From assembly GCA_964518955.1 (NCBI GenBank), contig CAZFHS010000009.1, positions 68,964 to 132,963 of the forward strand: 64,000 nucleotides of DNA, given 5' to 3'. Shown in pieces: positions 27,172 to 36,096 of this stretch. The notes below the pieces were generated by a model that had not been told where the DNA came from, ran no database searches, and worked only from the letters and a program-made list of their open reading frames with translations. Source of the stretch: JBDGYW01 sp964518955 (GTDB taxonomy: Bacteria; Gemmatimonadota; Gemmatimonadetes; Gemmatimonadales; GWC2-71-9). The position numbers and the translations under genes are program-made. Within the stretch, counting starts at the first letter, position 1, and each line of letters starts with the position of its first letter.

Positions 27172-29040
27172 ATGCGCTTTGTCTCCAGGAACAACGTTCC
27201 GGCAACGGCTGCTTTGGCTGTTGTGTTGACTGCGTCGGCGTGGTCGATATCAACGCGGCCGGCTGTGGATCTGTTGGTAGTCCAAGTGCCCGCCGGAGTG
27301 GAATCAGGTTTTGCTGGGTCAACCGCACTCTTTCAGCCGGCAGATTGGTATGTGGACGGCGCTCGTATCGTTCTGCTTCCGTCGTCAGGTGGAGATCCAG
27401 TGGTCCTAACGCCGGAGTTCGCAGCAGCGTGCGACCCAGATGTATCGTTTGATGGGCGTTCGATCGTCTTCGCGGGCAAAAAAGAAGTAGGGGATAGTTG
27501 GCAGGTCTGGAAGATGGACGCCGATGGCTCGAACAAGGTTCAGATCACCCGCGAGGACGGCGACAATATATCTCCGGTGTTCGCGGGCAGTCGCTTCTAC
27601 CTGAACGATCCTGCCCCAACCCCCCAGATCATATTCGCGAGCACGCGGCATGGCTGGCATAATGAGAGCGGAGATGGGCCCGCGTATGCGTTGTTTGCCA
27701 CCGACCATGAAAGGCAAACCGTCCATCGTCTGACCTTCAACTTGAACAGCGACTATTCTCCAGACGTCCTGCCCAATGGCCGAATCGTATTCTCGAGCAT
27801 GCAGGGAAGCGGTGCTGAGTCTTCGGCAGATAACAGAGTCGCGCTATTTGCTGTGAACCTCGACGGAACAGATTTGATGCCGTACTACGGCAATCACGAG
27901 GCTCCGTCGTTCAAGGGCCAGGTCCACACTTCCGACTTCGACGAACGCGTCTACTTCATTGAAACCGACAATCCCGGACCGTACTCGGGTGGCGAGATAG
28001 CTGAAGTGTCGCAGGGCCGGCCGCTGCACTCCTACCGCAGACTGACGTTTGACCAAACCGGATCGTATGCCACGCCGATTGCGCTTCCCGACGGCGGCCT
28101 GTTGGCGTCATTCCGTGCAAACGACGACGGTGCCGCGTTCGCACTGTACAGCCTTGATCCCGAGTCCGGCGAACGCCTTGACCTGGTGTACGAAGAAGCC
28201 GCATGGCACTTGATCGACGCGCAGGTGCTCACATCTCGTCCTCAGGCGAGAGGACGGTCCAACTGGTTGATCCCCGGATCGACCACAGGTGTGTTTTACA
28301 GCTTGAACAGCTACCGAACGAACCTGTTCGAGGGCGAAAACGTTCCCCCGGGTTCCATCAAGCATGTGCGAGTGATCGAAGGAATCGTGGGTGCGCGACG
28401 GCTGTTGGGCATAGCTCCTGTAGAGCAGGACGGATCGTTCCACATACGTGTCCCCGCCGAGACACCTATAACGTTCCAACTGCTGGACGAGAATTACGTC
28501 GCATTGCGATCGCAGCGGGCATGGACCTGGGTAATAGGCAACGAGAACCGCGGATGCATAGGCTGTCACGAAAATAGGGAACTCTCGCCTCCCAACAGGG
28601 TTGTGGATGCAGTAATGAAACCCGCGGTAGAGTTGACATTACCTCCCGAGCGGCGTCGAACGGTCGATTTCGTCAATCAGATCGTGCCCATTCTTCGCGG
28701 AAGTTGTGCAACTGCGGGTTGCCACGTTTCAGGAGCTGCTGCCCCCGACCTCGAGGTTGACAACGATCCGAGGAGTGTCTACGAAACACTTATCGGTCCG
28801 ATAGGGGGAATGCCCGACGAGCGATATGTGTCGCCGACCAGCGCGCGGGAAAGTCCGCTCATATGGGCGTTGTTTGGCAGAAGGATCGGCGCGGAAGAGA
28901 CGCGTTCTTCCCGCGTTGTCATGCAAATGCCGCCACAGGGACCGCTCACTCTGCGTGAGCGGTTGCTCCTCACCGAGTGGGTCGACCTTGGAGCGTGGTG
29001 GGATACTCGAGAGGCAGTGGCGGCGGTTTCCGAACGATGA
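27172..29040 (+). CDS. HzsA-like secreted cytochrome: PD40-type propeller, middle domain and heme-binding C-terminus
   Basis: The start at 27172 follows AGGA and yields a signal peptide (MRFVSRNNVPATAALAVVLTASAW). The 622-residue protein begins with a WD40/PD40-type beta-propeller (SFDGRSIVFAGKKEVGDSW, IIFASTRHGWHNESG). It then has a segment very like the hydrazine synthase alpha-subunit middle domain: GARRLLGIAPVEQDGSFHIRV, TPITFQLLDE, then C462-IG-C465-H466 in NRGCIGCHENRE. The end carries a CX4CH motif (C512-C517-H518) in a Planctomycete-like cytochrome region (RTVDFVNQIVPILRGSC). Proteins of this architecture occur in many non-anammox bacteria with unknown substrates. It is the first gene of a coupled redox operon. 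Confidence 0.82.
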   Translation: MRFVSRNNVPATAALAVVLTASAWSISTRPAVDLLVVQVPAGVESGFAGSTALFQPADWYVDGARIVLLPSSGGDPVVLTPEFAAACDPDVSFDGRSIVFAGKKEVGDSWQVWKMDADGSNKVQITREDGDNISPVFAGSRFYLNDPAPTPQIIFASTRHGWHNESGDGPAYALFATDHERQTVHRLTFNLNSDYSPDVLPNGRIVFSSMQGSGAESSADNRVALFAVNLDGTDLMPYYGNHEAPSFKGQVHTSDFDERVYFIETDNPGPYSGGEIAEVSQGRPLHSYRRLTFDQTGSYATPIALPDGGLLASFRANDDGAAFALYSLDPESGERLDLVYEEAAWHLIDAQVLTSRPQARGRSNWLIPGSTTGVFYSLNSYRTNLFEGENVPPGSIKHVRVIEGIVGARRLLGIAPVEQDGSFHIRVPAETPITFQLLDENYVALRSQRAWTWVIGNENRGCIGCHENRELSPPNRVVDAVMKPAVELTLPPERRRTVDFVNQIVPILRGSCATAGCHVSGAAAPDLEVDNDPRSVYETLIGPIGGMPDERYVSPTSARESPLIWALFGRRIGAEETRSSRVVMQMPPQGPLTLRERLLLTEWVDLGAWWDTREAVAAVSER

Positions 29041-30710
29041 ACGGGCAGAAACGTTGGAGGAATGTGAGTTACCAAATTCGAAAGTTTGCCTACTGGCCTG
29101 TGTTAGCCCTGGTCGGTCTTGTTTGTTTCGCTCAACGCACTGACGCACAACGCGACATGCCTCGCCTCGTCGACGTCACGGCAGATGCTGGAATCACGTT
29201 CGAGCACAGCGTTGGTGACGACGACATGGACAACCTCATTGAGTCCAATGCAGCCGGTTGTGCTTTCTTCGATTACGACAACGATGGTGACATGGACATC
29301 TACTTCGTCAACGGCGCTTACACTGAAAATTTGAGCGGAGTGCGTGGTCGTAGGAACAGGGGCAGACTCACCAACGCACTATATCGGAACGATGGCGACG
29401 GGACCTTCACCGACGTGACAGCGCAAGCGGGCGTTGGAGACAAGGGCCTCGGCATGGGTGTCGCAATGGCCGACTACGACAACGACGGTGATAGAGATTT
29501 GCTGGTCACCAACTACGGCCCCAATGTATTCTATCGCAACAACGGTGACGGGACGTTCACCGACATAACCAGCCTGGCGGGCTTGGACAACGATCTCGCA
29601 GGTATCGGCAGCACCTTCCTAGACTACGACGCTGACGGCTTGCTGGATCTGTATGTTGGCAACTACGTCGAATACGATCCCGACTATCAATATTTCTACG
29701 CCGCACAGCGATTCCCCGGCCCGCTCTCGTACGAGGGGCAACCCGACGTGCTGTATCACAACAACGGTGACGGCACGTTCACGGACATGACGGTACAGGC
29801 GGGAGTATTTAATCCAAACGGCAGAGCAATGGGAGTGGCATCTGGCGACATCGATGACGACGGTGACTGGGACATCTTCGTGCCAAACGACGGCATGGAG
29901 AACTACATGTACCGGAACAATGGCGACGGGACATTCACCGATGTCGCTCTGATAACCGGAACTGGATACGGACAGAGCGGAAACGCCACTTCTGCCATGA
30001 GCGCCGAGTTCGCTGATATCGACCTGGACGGGCTCGTGGACATCATCGTTCCGGACATGGCCTACAGCTGTGTCTACAAGAACAGCGGTTTGGGATATTT
30101 CGAGGAATCTAGTGCCCGGATGGGCGTTGCTGCTGCTTGTGGCCAGTACACGAGTTGGTCAGCGAATTACTTCGACTTCGATCATGACGGTTACGGCGAC
30201 CTGTTCATAAGCAACGGACATCCCCATCGATTGGTGGGAGAGGAAGATTTATTGCTGCTAAACGAGGCGGGCCAGCGGTTTTTGAACGTCTCCAACGACC
30301 TCGGGCCAGATTTCCAGGAGAAGTTCGTCGGCCGCGGATCGGCGGTTGGTGACTATGACAATGACGGTGATTTCGATGTGTTGGTGCTGAATCTGAACTC
30401 GCGTCCGAGATTGCTTCGCAACGACGGTGGCAACCGCACCAATTGGCTCCTCCTGGAGCTGGTAGGTACCGAGAGTAACCGTGAGGGCATTGGTGCGAAA
30501 GTGAGGCTCACAGCCGACGGAAAAACCCAGACCAGATGGCGTGTGAGTAGTTCGGGATATCTGTCGCAGAGCGATCACCGGCTGCATTTTGGTGTTGGTG
30601 GTGCTTCGAGTATCGACAGAATCGAGATTCGCTGGCCGAATGGAAGAACTCAGACGCTTACAGACGTCGAGGTGAACCAGGTGATGACGATTACGGAACC
30701 AACACGATGA
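29037..30710 (+). CDS. CRTAC1-like secreted protein: FG-GAP/VCBS repeats plus ASPIC/UnbV domain
   Basis: The ATG at 29037 overlaps the preceding stop (ATGA); a GTG at 29064 is an alternative start. A signal peptide ends near TDAQ. Seven calcium-type DxDxDG repeats are visible (DYDNDGDMD, DYDNDGDRD, DYDADGLLD, DIDDDGDWD, DIDLDGLVD, DFDHDGYGD, DYDNDGDFD), forming an integrin-like propeller. The last about 90 residues match the ASPIC/UnbV domain (NWLLLELVGTESNREGIGAKV, WPNGRTQTL). CRTAC1-family proteins are extracellular and bind calcium; enzymatic activity is not established. It is translationally coupled on both sides in the redox operon, so it is probably a structural partner of the two cytochromes. 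Confidence 0.9.
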   Translation: MNGQKRWRNVSYQIRKFAYWPVLALVGLVCFAQRTDAQRDMPRLVDVTADAGITFEHSVGDDDMDNLIESNAAGCAFFDYDNDGDMDIYFVNGAYTENLSGVRGRRNRGRLTNALYRNDGDGTFTDVTAQAGVGDKGLGMGVAMADYDNDGDRDLLVTNYGPNVFYRNNGDGTFTDITSLAGLDNDLAGIGSTFLDYDADGLLDLYVGNYVEYDPDYQYFYAAQRFPGPLSYEGQPDVLYHNNGDGTFTDMTVQAGVFNPNGRAMGVASGDIDDDGDWDIFVPNDGMENYMYRNNGDGTFTDVALITGTGYGQSGNATSAMSAEFADIDLDGLVDIIVPDMAYSCVYKNSGLGYFEESSARMGVAAACGQYTSWSANYFDFDHDGYGDLFISNGHPHRLVGEEDLLLLNEAGQRFLNVSNDLGPDFQEKFVGRGSAVGDYDNDGDFDVLVLNLNSRPRLLRNDGGNRTNWLLLELVGTESNREGIGAKVRLTADGKTQTRWRVSSSGYLSQSDHRLHFGVGGASSIDRIEIRWPNGRTQTLTDVEVNQVMTITEPTR

Positions 30711-33547
30711 AACGGTTCAGACTGCCACTCCTTTTATTCGCGTTTGGTGGCGTTGCGTTCACCTGGCAACAATCCAGGGAACGCGTTTACGTAGGCGAAA
30801 GCGTCTGTCGCGAATGCCACCATTCGGTTGGCGCAAGAGACCAGTTCAACCCCTGGCGGTTGAGCAAGCACTCTCTTGCATACGCTTCCCTGTCGATGCC
30901 AGAAGCACGGGAAATCGCCGACCTTTCGGGTATCGATGCAGATCCTCATGAGAGCCCGATCTGCCTGGGATGTCACACCACTGCGTACAACGTTGAGGAG
31001 TGGGAGCTGGACGAAACCTTCCACTACGAGGACGGTGTGCAGTGTGAGCTATGCCATGGTCCCGGAAGCGAGTATATGGCGGCGGAGGTAATGGTTGATA
31101 GGGAACGTGCAATTGCAGCAGGTCTCAGAATGCCGCAGGAGAGCGACTGTTTGGTTTGTCATAAGGAGAAGGGGTCGCACATAGCGGTGCTGGACGTTCC
31201 ACAGTTCGAATACGAACAAGCGCTCCAGGCGATATCGCATAGGGGTATGGGCGGTCCGCTGCCCCCCGTGGATGACCGCCAGCCTGCGGAACTGCTTGTC
31301 GGTCCCAAATATGTAGGAGCGTTGGCCTGCGGGTCGTGTCATGGCGACGCAACAGGGAGTCGAATCTACGGCATGTGGCGCTTCTCAAAACATGCCCAGG
31401 CGTACGCCATACTGGGTACCGAAAGAGCCGCCGAGATCGCTCGGCAAATGCAGGTCGCCGGAAACCCACAGGAATCCGATCGGTGTCTACGGTGCCACAC
31501 CACTGGTGCGGGAGCTCAGGCCGGGAGCTACGTCGACGGGTTCGATATGGCCCAGGGAGTACAGTGCGAGAGCTGCCACGGCCCCGGTAGCGAATACATG
31601 GCTGAAGCCGTCATGCGCGATCCGGTGGCTGTGGTCGATGCCGGGCTGACCACCCCCAACAGGGAGACGTGCGAGACCTGTCACGTTGAGGGTGTGCACG
31701 GCCACACTTTCGACTTCGATACGTATTGGCAGAGCATCAATCACACCGCTTGGTCTCAGGAATACTCAGCCGTCGAGTACAAAACACCGCTGAATCTCGC
31801 GATAACGCAGGATGGAGACCGGCTATTCGTGGCCTGTGAGGCCTCCAACAGCATGATTGCACTGGACGCGGGGAGCGGTCGCATCCTCGCGGAGGTTCCG
31901 GTCGGCACGCAGCCTCACTATGTCGTCCTCTCTCCCGATGAAGCCCGCCTGTACGTCAGCAACCGAGGCTCGGACGATGTTTCCGTGCTCGATGCCGACA
32001 GTTACGCGGTGCTCTCCACCATCGCGGTAGGTGACGAGCCGCACGAGATGGTCACGAACCGGCAGGGGAATCTGCTCTACGTAGCGAATGCCGGTACGTA
32101 CGACATCTCGGTCGTCGATTTGGAGAATGGTGAGGAATGGAAGCGTTTGGCGGCGTCGCGGGGGCCGTGGGGAGTGGCAATTTCTCCGGATGGCCGGCAC
32201 GTCTACGTCACCAACAACCTCCCACGATACGGTGAGTTCCGGACTCCGGCGATCTCCGAGGTGACTGTCGTCGAGACCGGCCGGTCGACCGTCTCGAATC
32301 GTTTCAGTGTAGACGGTTCTAACCTCATACAGGGCGTCGCCTTCGAGCCGAACGGAGAATTTGCGTTGGTTACGCAGATTCGCACCAAGAACCTCGTGCC
32401 GATGACGCGTAATGTGCAGGGATGGATCCTGACAAATGGCGTCGGCATTCTCTGGCCGGACGGCACCATAGATCAGCTCCTGCTGGATGGAGTAGATGAT
32501 TTTTTCGCTGACCCCACGGACGTGGTGTTCTCGAACGATGGCCGGTATGCGTTTGTCACGGGAGGCGGCGTTCGAGAAGTCGCGATCATCGACGTCGCGC
32601 GGATGAAGGAGACGTTGGAAAATGCGACACCCGAAGAACGCGCGGAGATCCTCCCCGACCATTTGGGCGTGAGCTCCGGGTATGTTGCCGACCGCATCCA
32701 GGTGGGCCAGAGTCCTCGAGGCATGGTCGTGTCGCCGGACAACAGGTTCCTCTACGTGGCCGACGGACTGGATGATGCGATCTCAGTGATCGATATCGAG
32801 ACGCAGGAACGAGTGAGAGTGATGAGCCTCGGAGGTCCCGAGGAGATCACGGAGGCGCGTTACGGTGAGCGGATCTTCCATAGCGCCGAGTTCACCTATA
32901 ACAGGCAGTTCTCGTGTCACTCGTGTCATCCCGACGGCCATATAGACGGAATGACCTATGATATCGAGCCCGATGGTCTCGGCATCAATCCGGTGGACAA
33001 CCGCACGCTTCGTGGCATCAACGACACAGCGCCGTTCAAGTGGGAAGGGACCAACCCGACTCTCAAGCGCCAATGCGGCGCGAGGCTCGCCGCATTCTTC
33101 ACGCGAATCGATCCATTTAGGGAAGAGCAGTCGGCTGCGCTGGATCGATACATAATCACGATTACGAGGCCGCCCAATCGATACCGTTCGGGTGAGGAAC
33201 TCACGCCACCTCAACGTCGCGGGAAGGTGCTGTTCGAGCGAACGCACGACAAATCCGGCAACGAACTCGAGCAGACACAACGGTGCGTTTTCTGCCACCC
33301 CCCACCGTATTTTACGAATCGCAATGTGTATGATGTCGGCTCCTCATCACCGCTGGACACGCACAGTGAGTTCGATGTCCCACATCTTAACAACATCTAT
33401 GACTCGCCCCCATATCTGCACGATGGCCGGGCGATATCGCTGGAGGAGATCTGGACCGTGTACAATCCGTTCGACGCGCACGGTCTTACGAACGATCTGA
33501 CCAAAGATGAACTCAACGATCTCATCGAGTACCTCAAGACTCTCTAA
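30707..33547 (+). CDS. Ten-heme cytochrome c fusion: two tetraheme modules, YVTN-type propeller, di-heme peroxidase-like C-terminus
   Basis: The start overlaps the previous stop (ATGA). After a signal or anchor (RLPLLLFAFGGVAFTW), the 946-residue protein shows two homologous tetraheme modules. CXXCH motifs lie at 34-38, 86-90, 113-117 and 148-152, then at 208-212, 260-264, 287-291 and 322-326. The modules share the blocks W-R-xSKH, CxxCHTT and GVQCExCHGPGSEYMA, as in cytochrome c554-like proteins. A YVTN/NHL-type propeller spans about 360-705 (LYVSNRGSDDVSVLDADS, FLYVADGLDDAISVID). Two more hemes (737-741, 860-864) lie in a MauG/CcpA-like end with NNIYDSPPYLHDGRAISLEEIW. It probably moves electrons in the periplasm for an oxidation catalysed by this complex. 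Confidence 0.92.
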   Translation: MKRFRLPLLLFAFGGVAFTWQQSRERVYVGESVCRECHHSVGARDQFNPWRLSKHSLAYASLSMPEAREIADLSGIDADPHESPICLGCHTTAYNVEEWELDETFHYEDGVQCELCHGPGSEYMAAEVMVDRERAIAAGLRMPQESDCLVCHKEKGSHIAVLDVPQFEYEQALQAISHRGMGGPLPPVDDRQPAELLVGPKYVGALACGSCHGDATGSRIYGMWRFSKHAQAYAILGTERAAEIARQMQVAGNPQESDRCLRCHTTGAGAQAGSYVDGFDMAQGVQCESCHGPGSEYMAEAVMRDPVAVVDAGLTTPNRETCETCHVEGVHGHTFDFDTYWQSINHTAWSQEYSAVEYKTPLNLAITQDGDRLFVACEASNSMIALDAGSGRILAEVPVGTQPHYVVLSPDEARLYVSNRGSDDVSVLDADSYAVLSTIAVGDEPHEMVTNRQGNLLYVANAGTYDISVVDLENGEEWKRLAASRGPWGVAISPDGRHVYVTNNLPRYGEFRTPAISEVTVVETGRSTVSNRFSVDGSNLIQGVAFEPNGEFALVTQIRTKNLVPMTRNVQGWILTNGVGILWPDGTIDQLLLDGVDDFFADPTDVVFSNDGRYAFVTGGGVREVAIIDVARMKETLENATPEERAEILPDHLGVSSGYVADRIQVGQSPRGMVVSPDNRFLYVADGLDDAISVIDIETQERVRVMSLGGPEEITEARYGERIFHSAEFTYNRQFSCHSCHPDGHIDGMTYDIEPDGLGINPVDNRTLRGINDTAPFKWEGTNPTLKRQCGARLAAFFTRIDPFREEQSAALDRYIITITRPPNRYRSGEELTPPQRRGKVLFERTHDKSGNELEQTQRCVFCHPPPYFTNRNVYDVGSSSPLDTHSEFDVPHLNNIYDSPPYLHDGRAISLEEIWTVYNPFDAHGLTNDLTKDELNDLIEYLKTL

Positions 33548-34676
33548 AGGCGCGCTCCTCGTGCTCGGCCTGGTTGGCATCGCACCAGCTGCCGAGGCGT
33601 GGTGCCAGGCGCCCGAGCCCGCAACACTCGAGGGCGAGCCATTTGTGTACACCGAGTGGGAGACCTTCACCACAGAGTCGACAAATGGTGCGCTCGTCAA
33701 CGACCACATTTTCTTCCTGGAAGCCGATGGTGATAGCCTCTGGATCGGGACTGAGGGAGGCCTGGCTCTCCATTATGATGGCACCTGGCAGAGTTGGACT
33801 GAGGAAGATGGGTTGCCCTGGAACGTGATCATGGGCATAGCGAAGGACGAAAAAACCGGTGACCTGTGGCTCGCGCTCTTTGGAGAGGGCATCGCACGGT
33901 TCAGCGGTGGCCATTTTGAGCATCTCACTCAAATGAATAGCGGACTCATCAACGACGTGTCGTTTGGCATCGACCTACAGGGAGACAACGTCTGGGTCGC
34001 GTCAACAGCCGGGATAAGCCGATACAACCAGGTGTCACGGGAATGGGCGGTGTTCAACGAGAAGCACGCTCCCATGGAGGAGGTGTGGGCCTATAACGTC
34101 GCTGCCACGGAAGACAAGGTCTATTTCGCCGTGTGGGGGGGCGGGATTCTGGAGTGGGATGTAGCCACGGAGACGTGGCAGGATTACCTGGACCCCGATC
34201 GAGAGATGGAAATAGACCTGTATCGTGACGACGGGTTGATACACGTTATCACAACATCTGCTTCTTACGTCGACAATGTTCTCTGGGCGTCCACTTACTT
34301 CGGGCTGAGCCGGTATGACGGGCGCAACTGGCGAGGGTACTTGGATCACGACAGCGGCCTGCCCAGCACGTTCATCAACCTCGCGGTCGGTCGAAGCGGT
34401 ACGTCAGCATACAACTGTACAGACAAGGGGTTGGCGGTATTGGTCGATTTCGAGACCGACACATGGGTTACCTATCAGCGTGACAGCGAAGATGCTGCCA
34501 CGTGGTCTGCGCATGTAATGGTGGGTGGAGAAACGGTGCGGGTGGTGCCCACGGGTTTGGATCTGCCAAACCACTTCACGATCGCGGTTGAGTTTGTGGG
34601 AGACGACCTATGGGTTGGCACCGGACACGGCTTGGCGCGTGGTCTCGGGCGAGGCTTTTACGAGGGAATCAGATGA
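33507..34676 (+). CDS. Secreted propeller protein of the two-component-regulator-propeller type
   Basis: The 389-residue protein overlaps the end of the ten-heme gene by 41 bases. A signal peptide (LSKGALLVLGLVGIAPAAEAWC) is followed by Reg_prop-like blades such as DSLWIGTEGGLALHYDGTW, GDLWLALFGEGIARFSGG, NVWVASTAGISRYNQ, VLWASTYFGLSRYDGRNW and DLWVGTGHGLARGLG. In hybrid sensor kinases such blades sense ligands outside the cell, but here there is no membrane or kinase domain. As a free periplasmic propeller in the redox operon it may be a scaffold or ligand-binding subunit. Its stop overlaps the next start (ATGA). Confidence 0.85.
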   Translation: MNSTISSSTSRLSKGALLVLGLVGIAPAAEAWCQAPEPATLEGEPFVYTEWETFTTESTNGALVNDHIFFLEADGDSLWIGTEGGLALHYDGTWQSWTEEDGLPWNVIMGIAKDEKTGDLWLALFGEGIARFSGGHFEHLTQMNSGLINDVSFGIDLQGDNVWVASTAGISRYNQVSREWAVFNEKHAPMEEVWAYNVAATEDKVYFAVWGGGILEWDVATETWQDYLDPDREMEIDLYRDDGLIHVITTSASYVDNVLWASTYFGLSRYDGRNWRGYLDHDSGLPSTFINLAVGRSGTSAYNCTDKGLAVLVDFETDTWVTYQRDSEDAATWSAHVMVGGETVRVVPTGLDLPNHFTIAVEFVGDDLWVGTGHGLARGLGRGFYEGIR

Positions 34677-36070
34677 AGAGATCTAGTGATATGATTGCGG
34701 CCATAGCGTTCGTGTGCATTTGTTGGTCAGGTACCCCGGTGCACCGGTTGGTTGCTCAGGCGCGGACGGATACGGCTTCATACGCGGGAACACCGCGCGA
34801 GTACAGACCGTTCAGCCAGTTTGAGAACCCGTACAAGGAGTTCTTTCTAGACTTGTTGGAATACCCAGGTTACGGGCGTCATATTCCCGAACCCGATTCG
34901 GTCGAGACGGTGAAGTTCGGGTTCATCGGGCCAATCATGAGGTCGGTTGCCGAATCGTACGGCGGGCCGGACGACGTGACGTTGCGCGTCAACCAACGTC
35001 AAATCCGTTGGGACGGATATGGCGCTTCGCACCTTGCCACTCTGGGCGTCAAGATGCTACAGGGGGCTTTACTCGCTGTTGAGCATGCAAATGCCTCGGG
35101 GGGGTACCGGGGACATACGCCCTTCGAGCTGGTCGTTCGCAACGATAACGGCGAATGGCGGTCCTCCGGTAGGCCGGTGGTAGATCTTGCCTACCGCGAC
35201 AGTGTCTGGGCGATACTGGGTACCGTGGATGGCGCTAATAGCCACATTCTGATCCGTGTTGCTCTAAAAGCCGAGATACCCGTGATGAACACCGCCGATA
35301 CCGATCCTACATTCGTGGAGACGAACATCCCCTGGATGCTCCGCAACATCACGGATGACCGGATGATGTGCTACCTGCTGGCGGACTTCGCATACAAGAA
35401 ACTCGGCCTCGAGAGAATCGCGGCGCTCAGGGCCGTGAATCGGTACGGACGCGTGAACATCGATGAGTTCAGAGACGGATCCACTCGACTCGGACACCCG
35501 CTGGTCGTCGAACTTTCGTACGAGGAGGGCGACATCGACTTCGGAGCCCAACTCGAACGGATCAAGTCACTCGACGTCGACGGAATCTTCACGTATGGCA
35601 ACTCGTTGGAGTCGGCGCTGATCTTGAAGCAGATGCGCGAAATGGGCATGGAGCAGTGGTTCTTCGGCAGCGACCGAATGGTTACCGATGAGTTCCTCGA
35701 GATCGCAGGGCCCGATTACGGTCGAGTGGTTGCCGGCTATCCCTACGACCCGACGAGCCAGGATCCGAAACACATTCAGTTCATACAGGAATTCAGGCAA
35801 GCCTACGGCGAAGATCCCGAGACCTATGCGGCTCATGCGTATGACGGGATGAAGATGTTGATCGAGGCAACCGAGAAGGCGGGCTTGAATCGCGCGCTGA
35901 TCCGAGACGAACTCGTAGCAATGAACCCATACCACGGCGTTACTGGGGTGCAAATCTTTGACGCTGTGCTCAGCGACAGAAGCCCCGCAACTCTCGCGGT
36001 TCTGCTGAACGGAAAGTTTGAGTTCTTCTCCCGGCAGTATGTGCTTTCGGACGACTTCGAGGTCCCTTAA
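34673..36070 (+). CDS. Orphan type-1 substrate-binding protein (branched-chain amino acid/amide-like), paralogue 1
   Basis: The ATG at 34673 overlaps the propeller stop and has CGAGGG upstream; it gives a signal peptide (DMIAAIAFVCICWSG). An unusual N-terminal extension of about 45 residues (YRPFSQFENPYKEFFLD) precedes a Peripla_BP_6-like fold: VKFGFIGPI, GALLAVEHANASGG, AILGTVDGANSHILIRVAL, VPVMNTA-type strand, GIFTYGNSLESALILKQMRE and YAAHAYDGMKMLIEA. The 465-residue protein is homologous to the next gene. No ABC permease or ATPase is nearby, so it is more likely a sensor or substrate-capturing partner of the periplasmic redox proteins than part of an importer. Confidence 0.85.
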   Translation: MKRSSDMIAAIAFVCICWSGTPVHRLVAQARTDTASYAGTPREYRPFSQFENPYKEFFLDLLEYPGYGRHIPEPDSVETVKFGFIGPIMRSVAESYGGPDDVTLRVNQRQIRWDGYGASHLATLGVKMLQGALLAVEHANASGGYRGHTPFELVVRNDNGEWRSSGRPVVDLAYRDSVWAILGTVDGANSHILIRVALKAEIPVMNTADTDPTFVETNIPWMLRNITDDRMMCYLLADFAYKKLGLERIAALRAVNRYGRVNIDEFRDGSTRLGHPLVVELSYEEGDIDFGAQLERIKSLDVDGIFTYGNSLESALILKQMREMGMEQWFFGSDRMVTDEFLEIAGPDYGRVVAGYPYDPTSQDPKHIQFIQEFRQAYGEDPETYAAHAYDGMKMLIEATEKAGLNRALIRDELVAMNPYHGVTGVQIFDAVLSDRSPATLAVLLNGKFEFFSRQYVLSDDFEVP

Positions 36071-36096
36071 TCGAGACGCCCACTTGGCGTAAGCTG

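Noticed and set aside
29385..29940. Four near-identical 28-base units (AACAACGGTGACGGGACGTT type) resembling a CRISPR or tandem repeat
   Set aside because: They are irregularly spaced by long coding stretches and encode the repeated calcium-binding FG-GAP/VCBS blades of the CRTAC1-like protein.
27172..33547. Interpretation as a true hydrazine synthase (anammox) locus
   Set aside because: HzsB/HzsC, hydrazine dehydrogenase and other anammox genes are not visible; only domain-level resemblance is supported.
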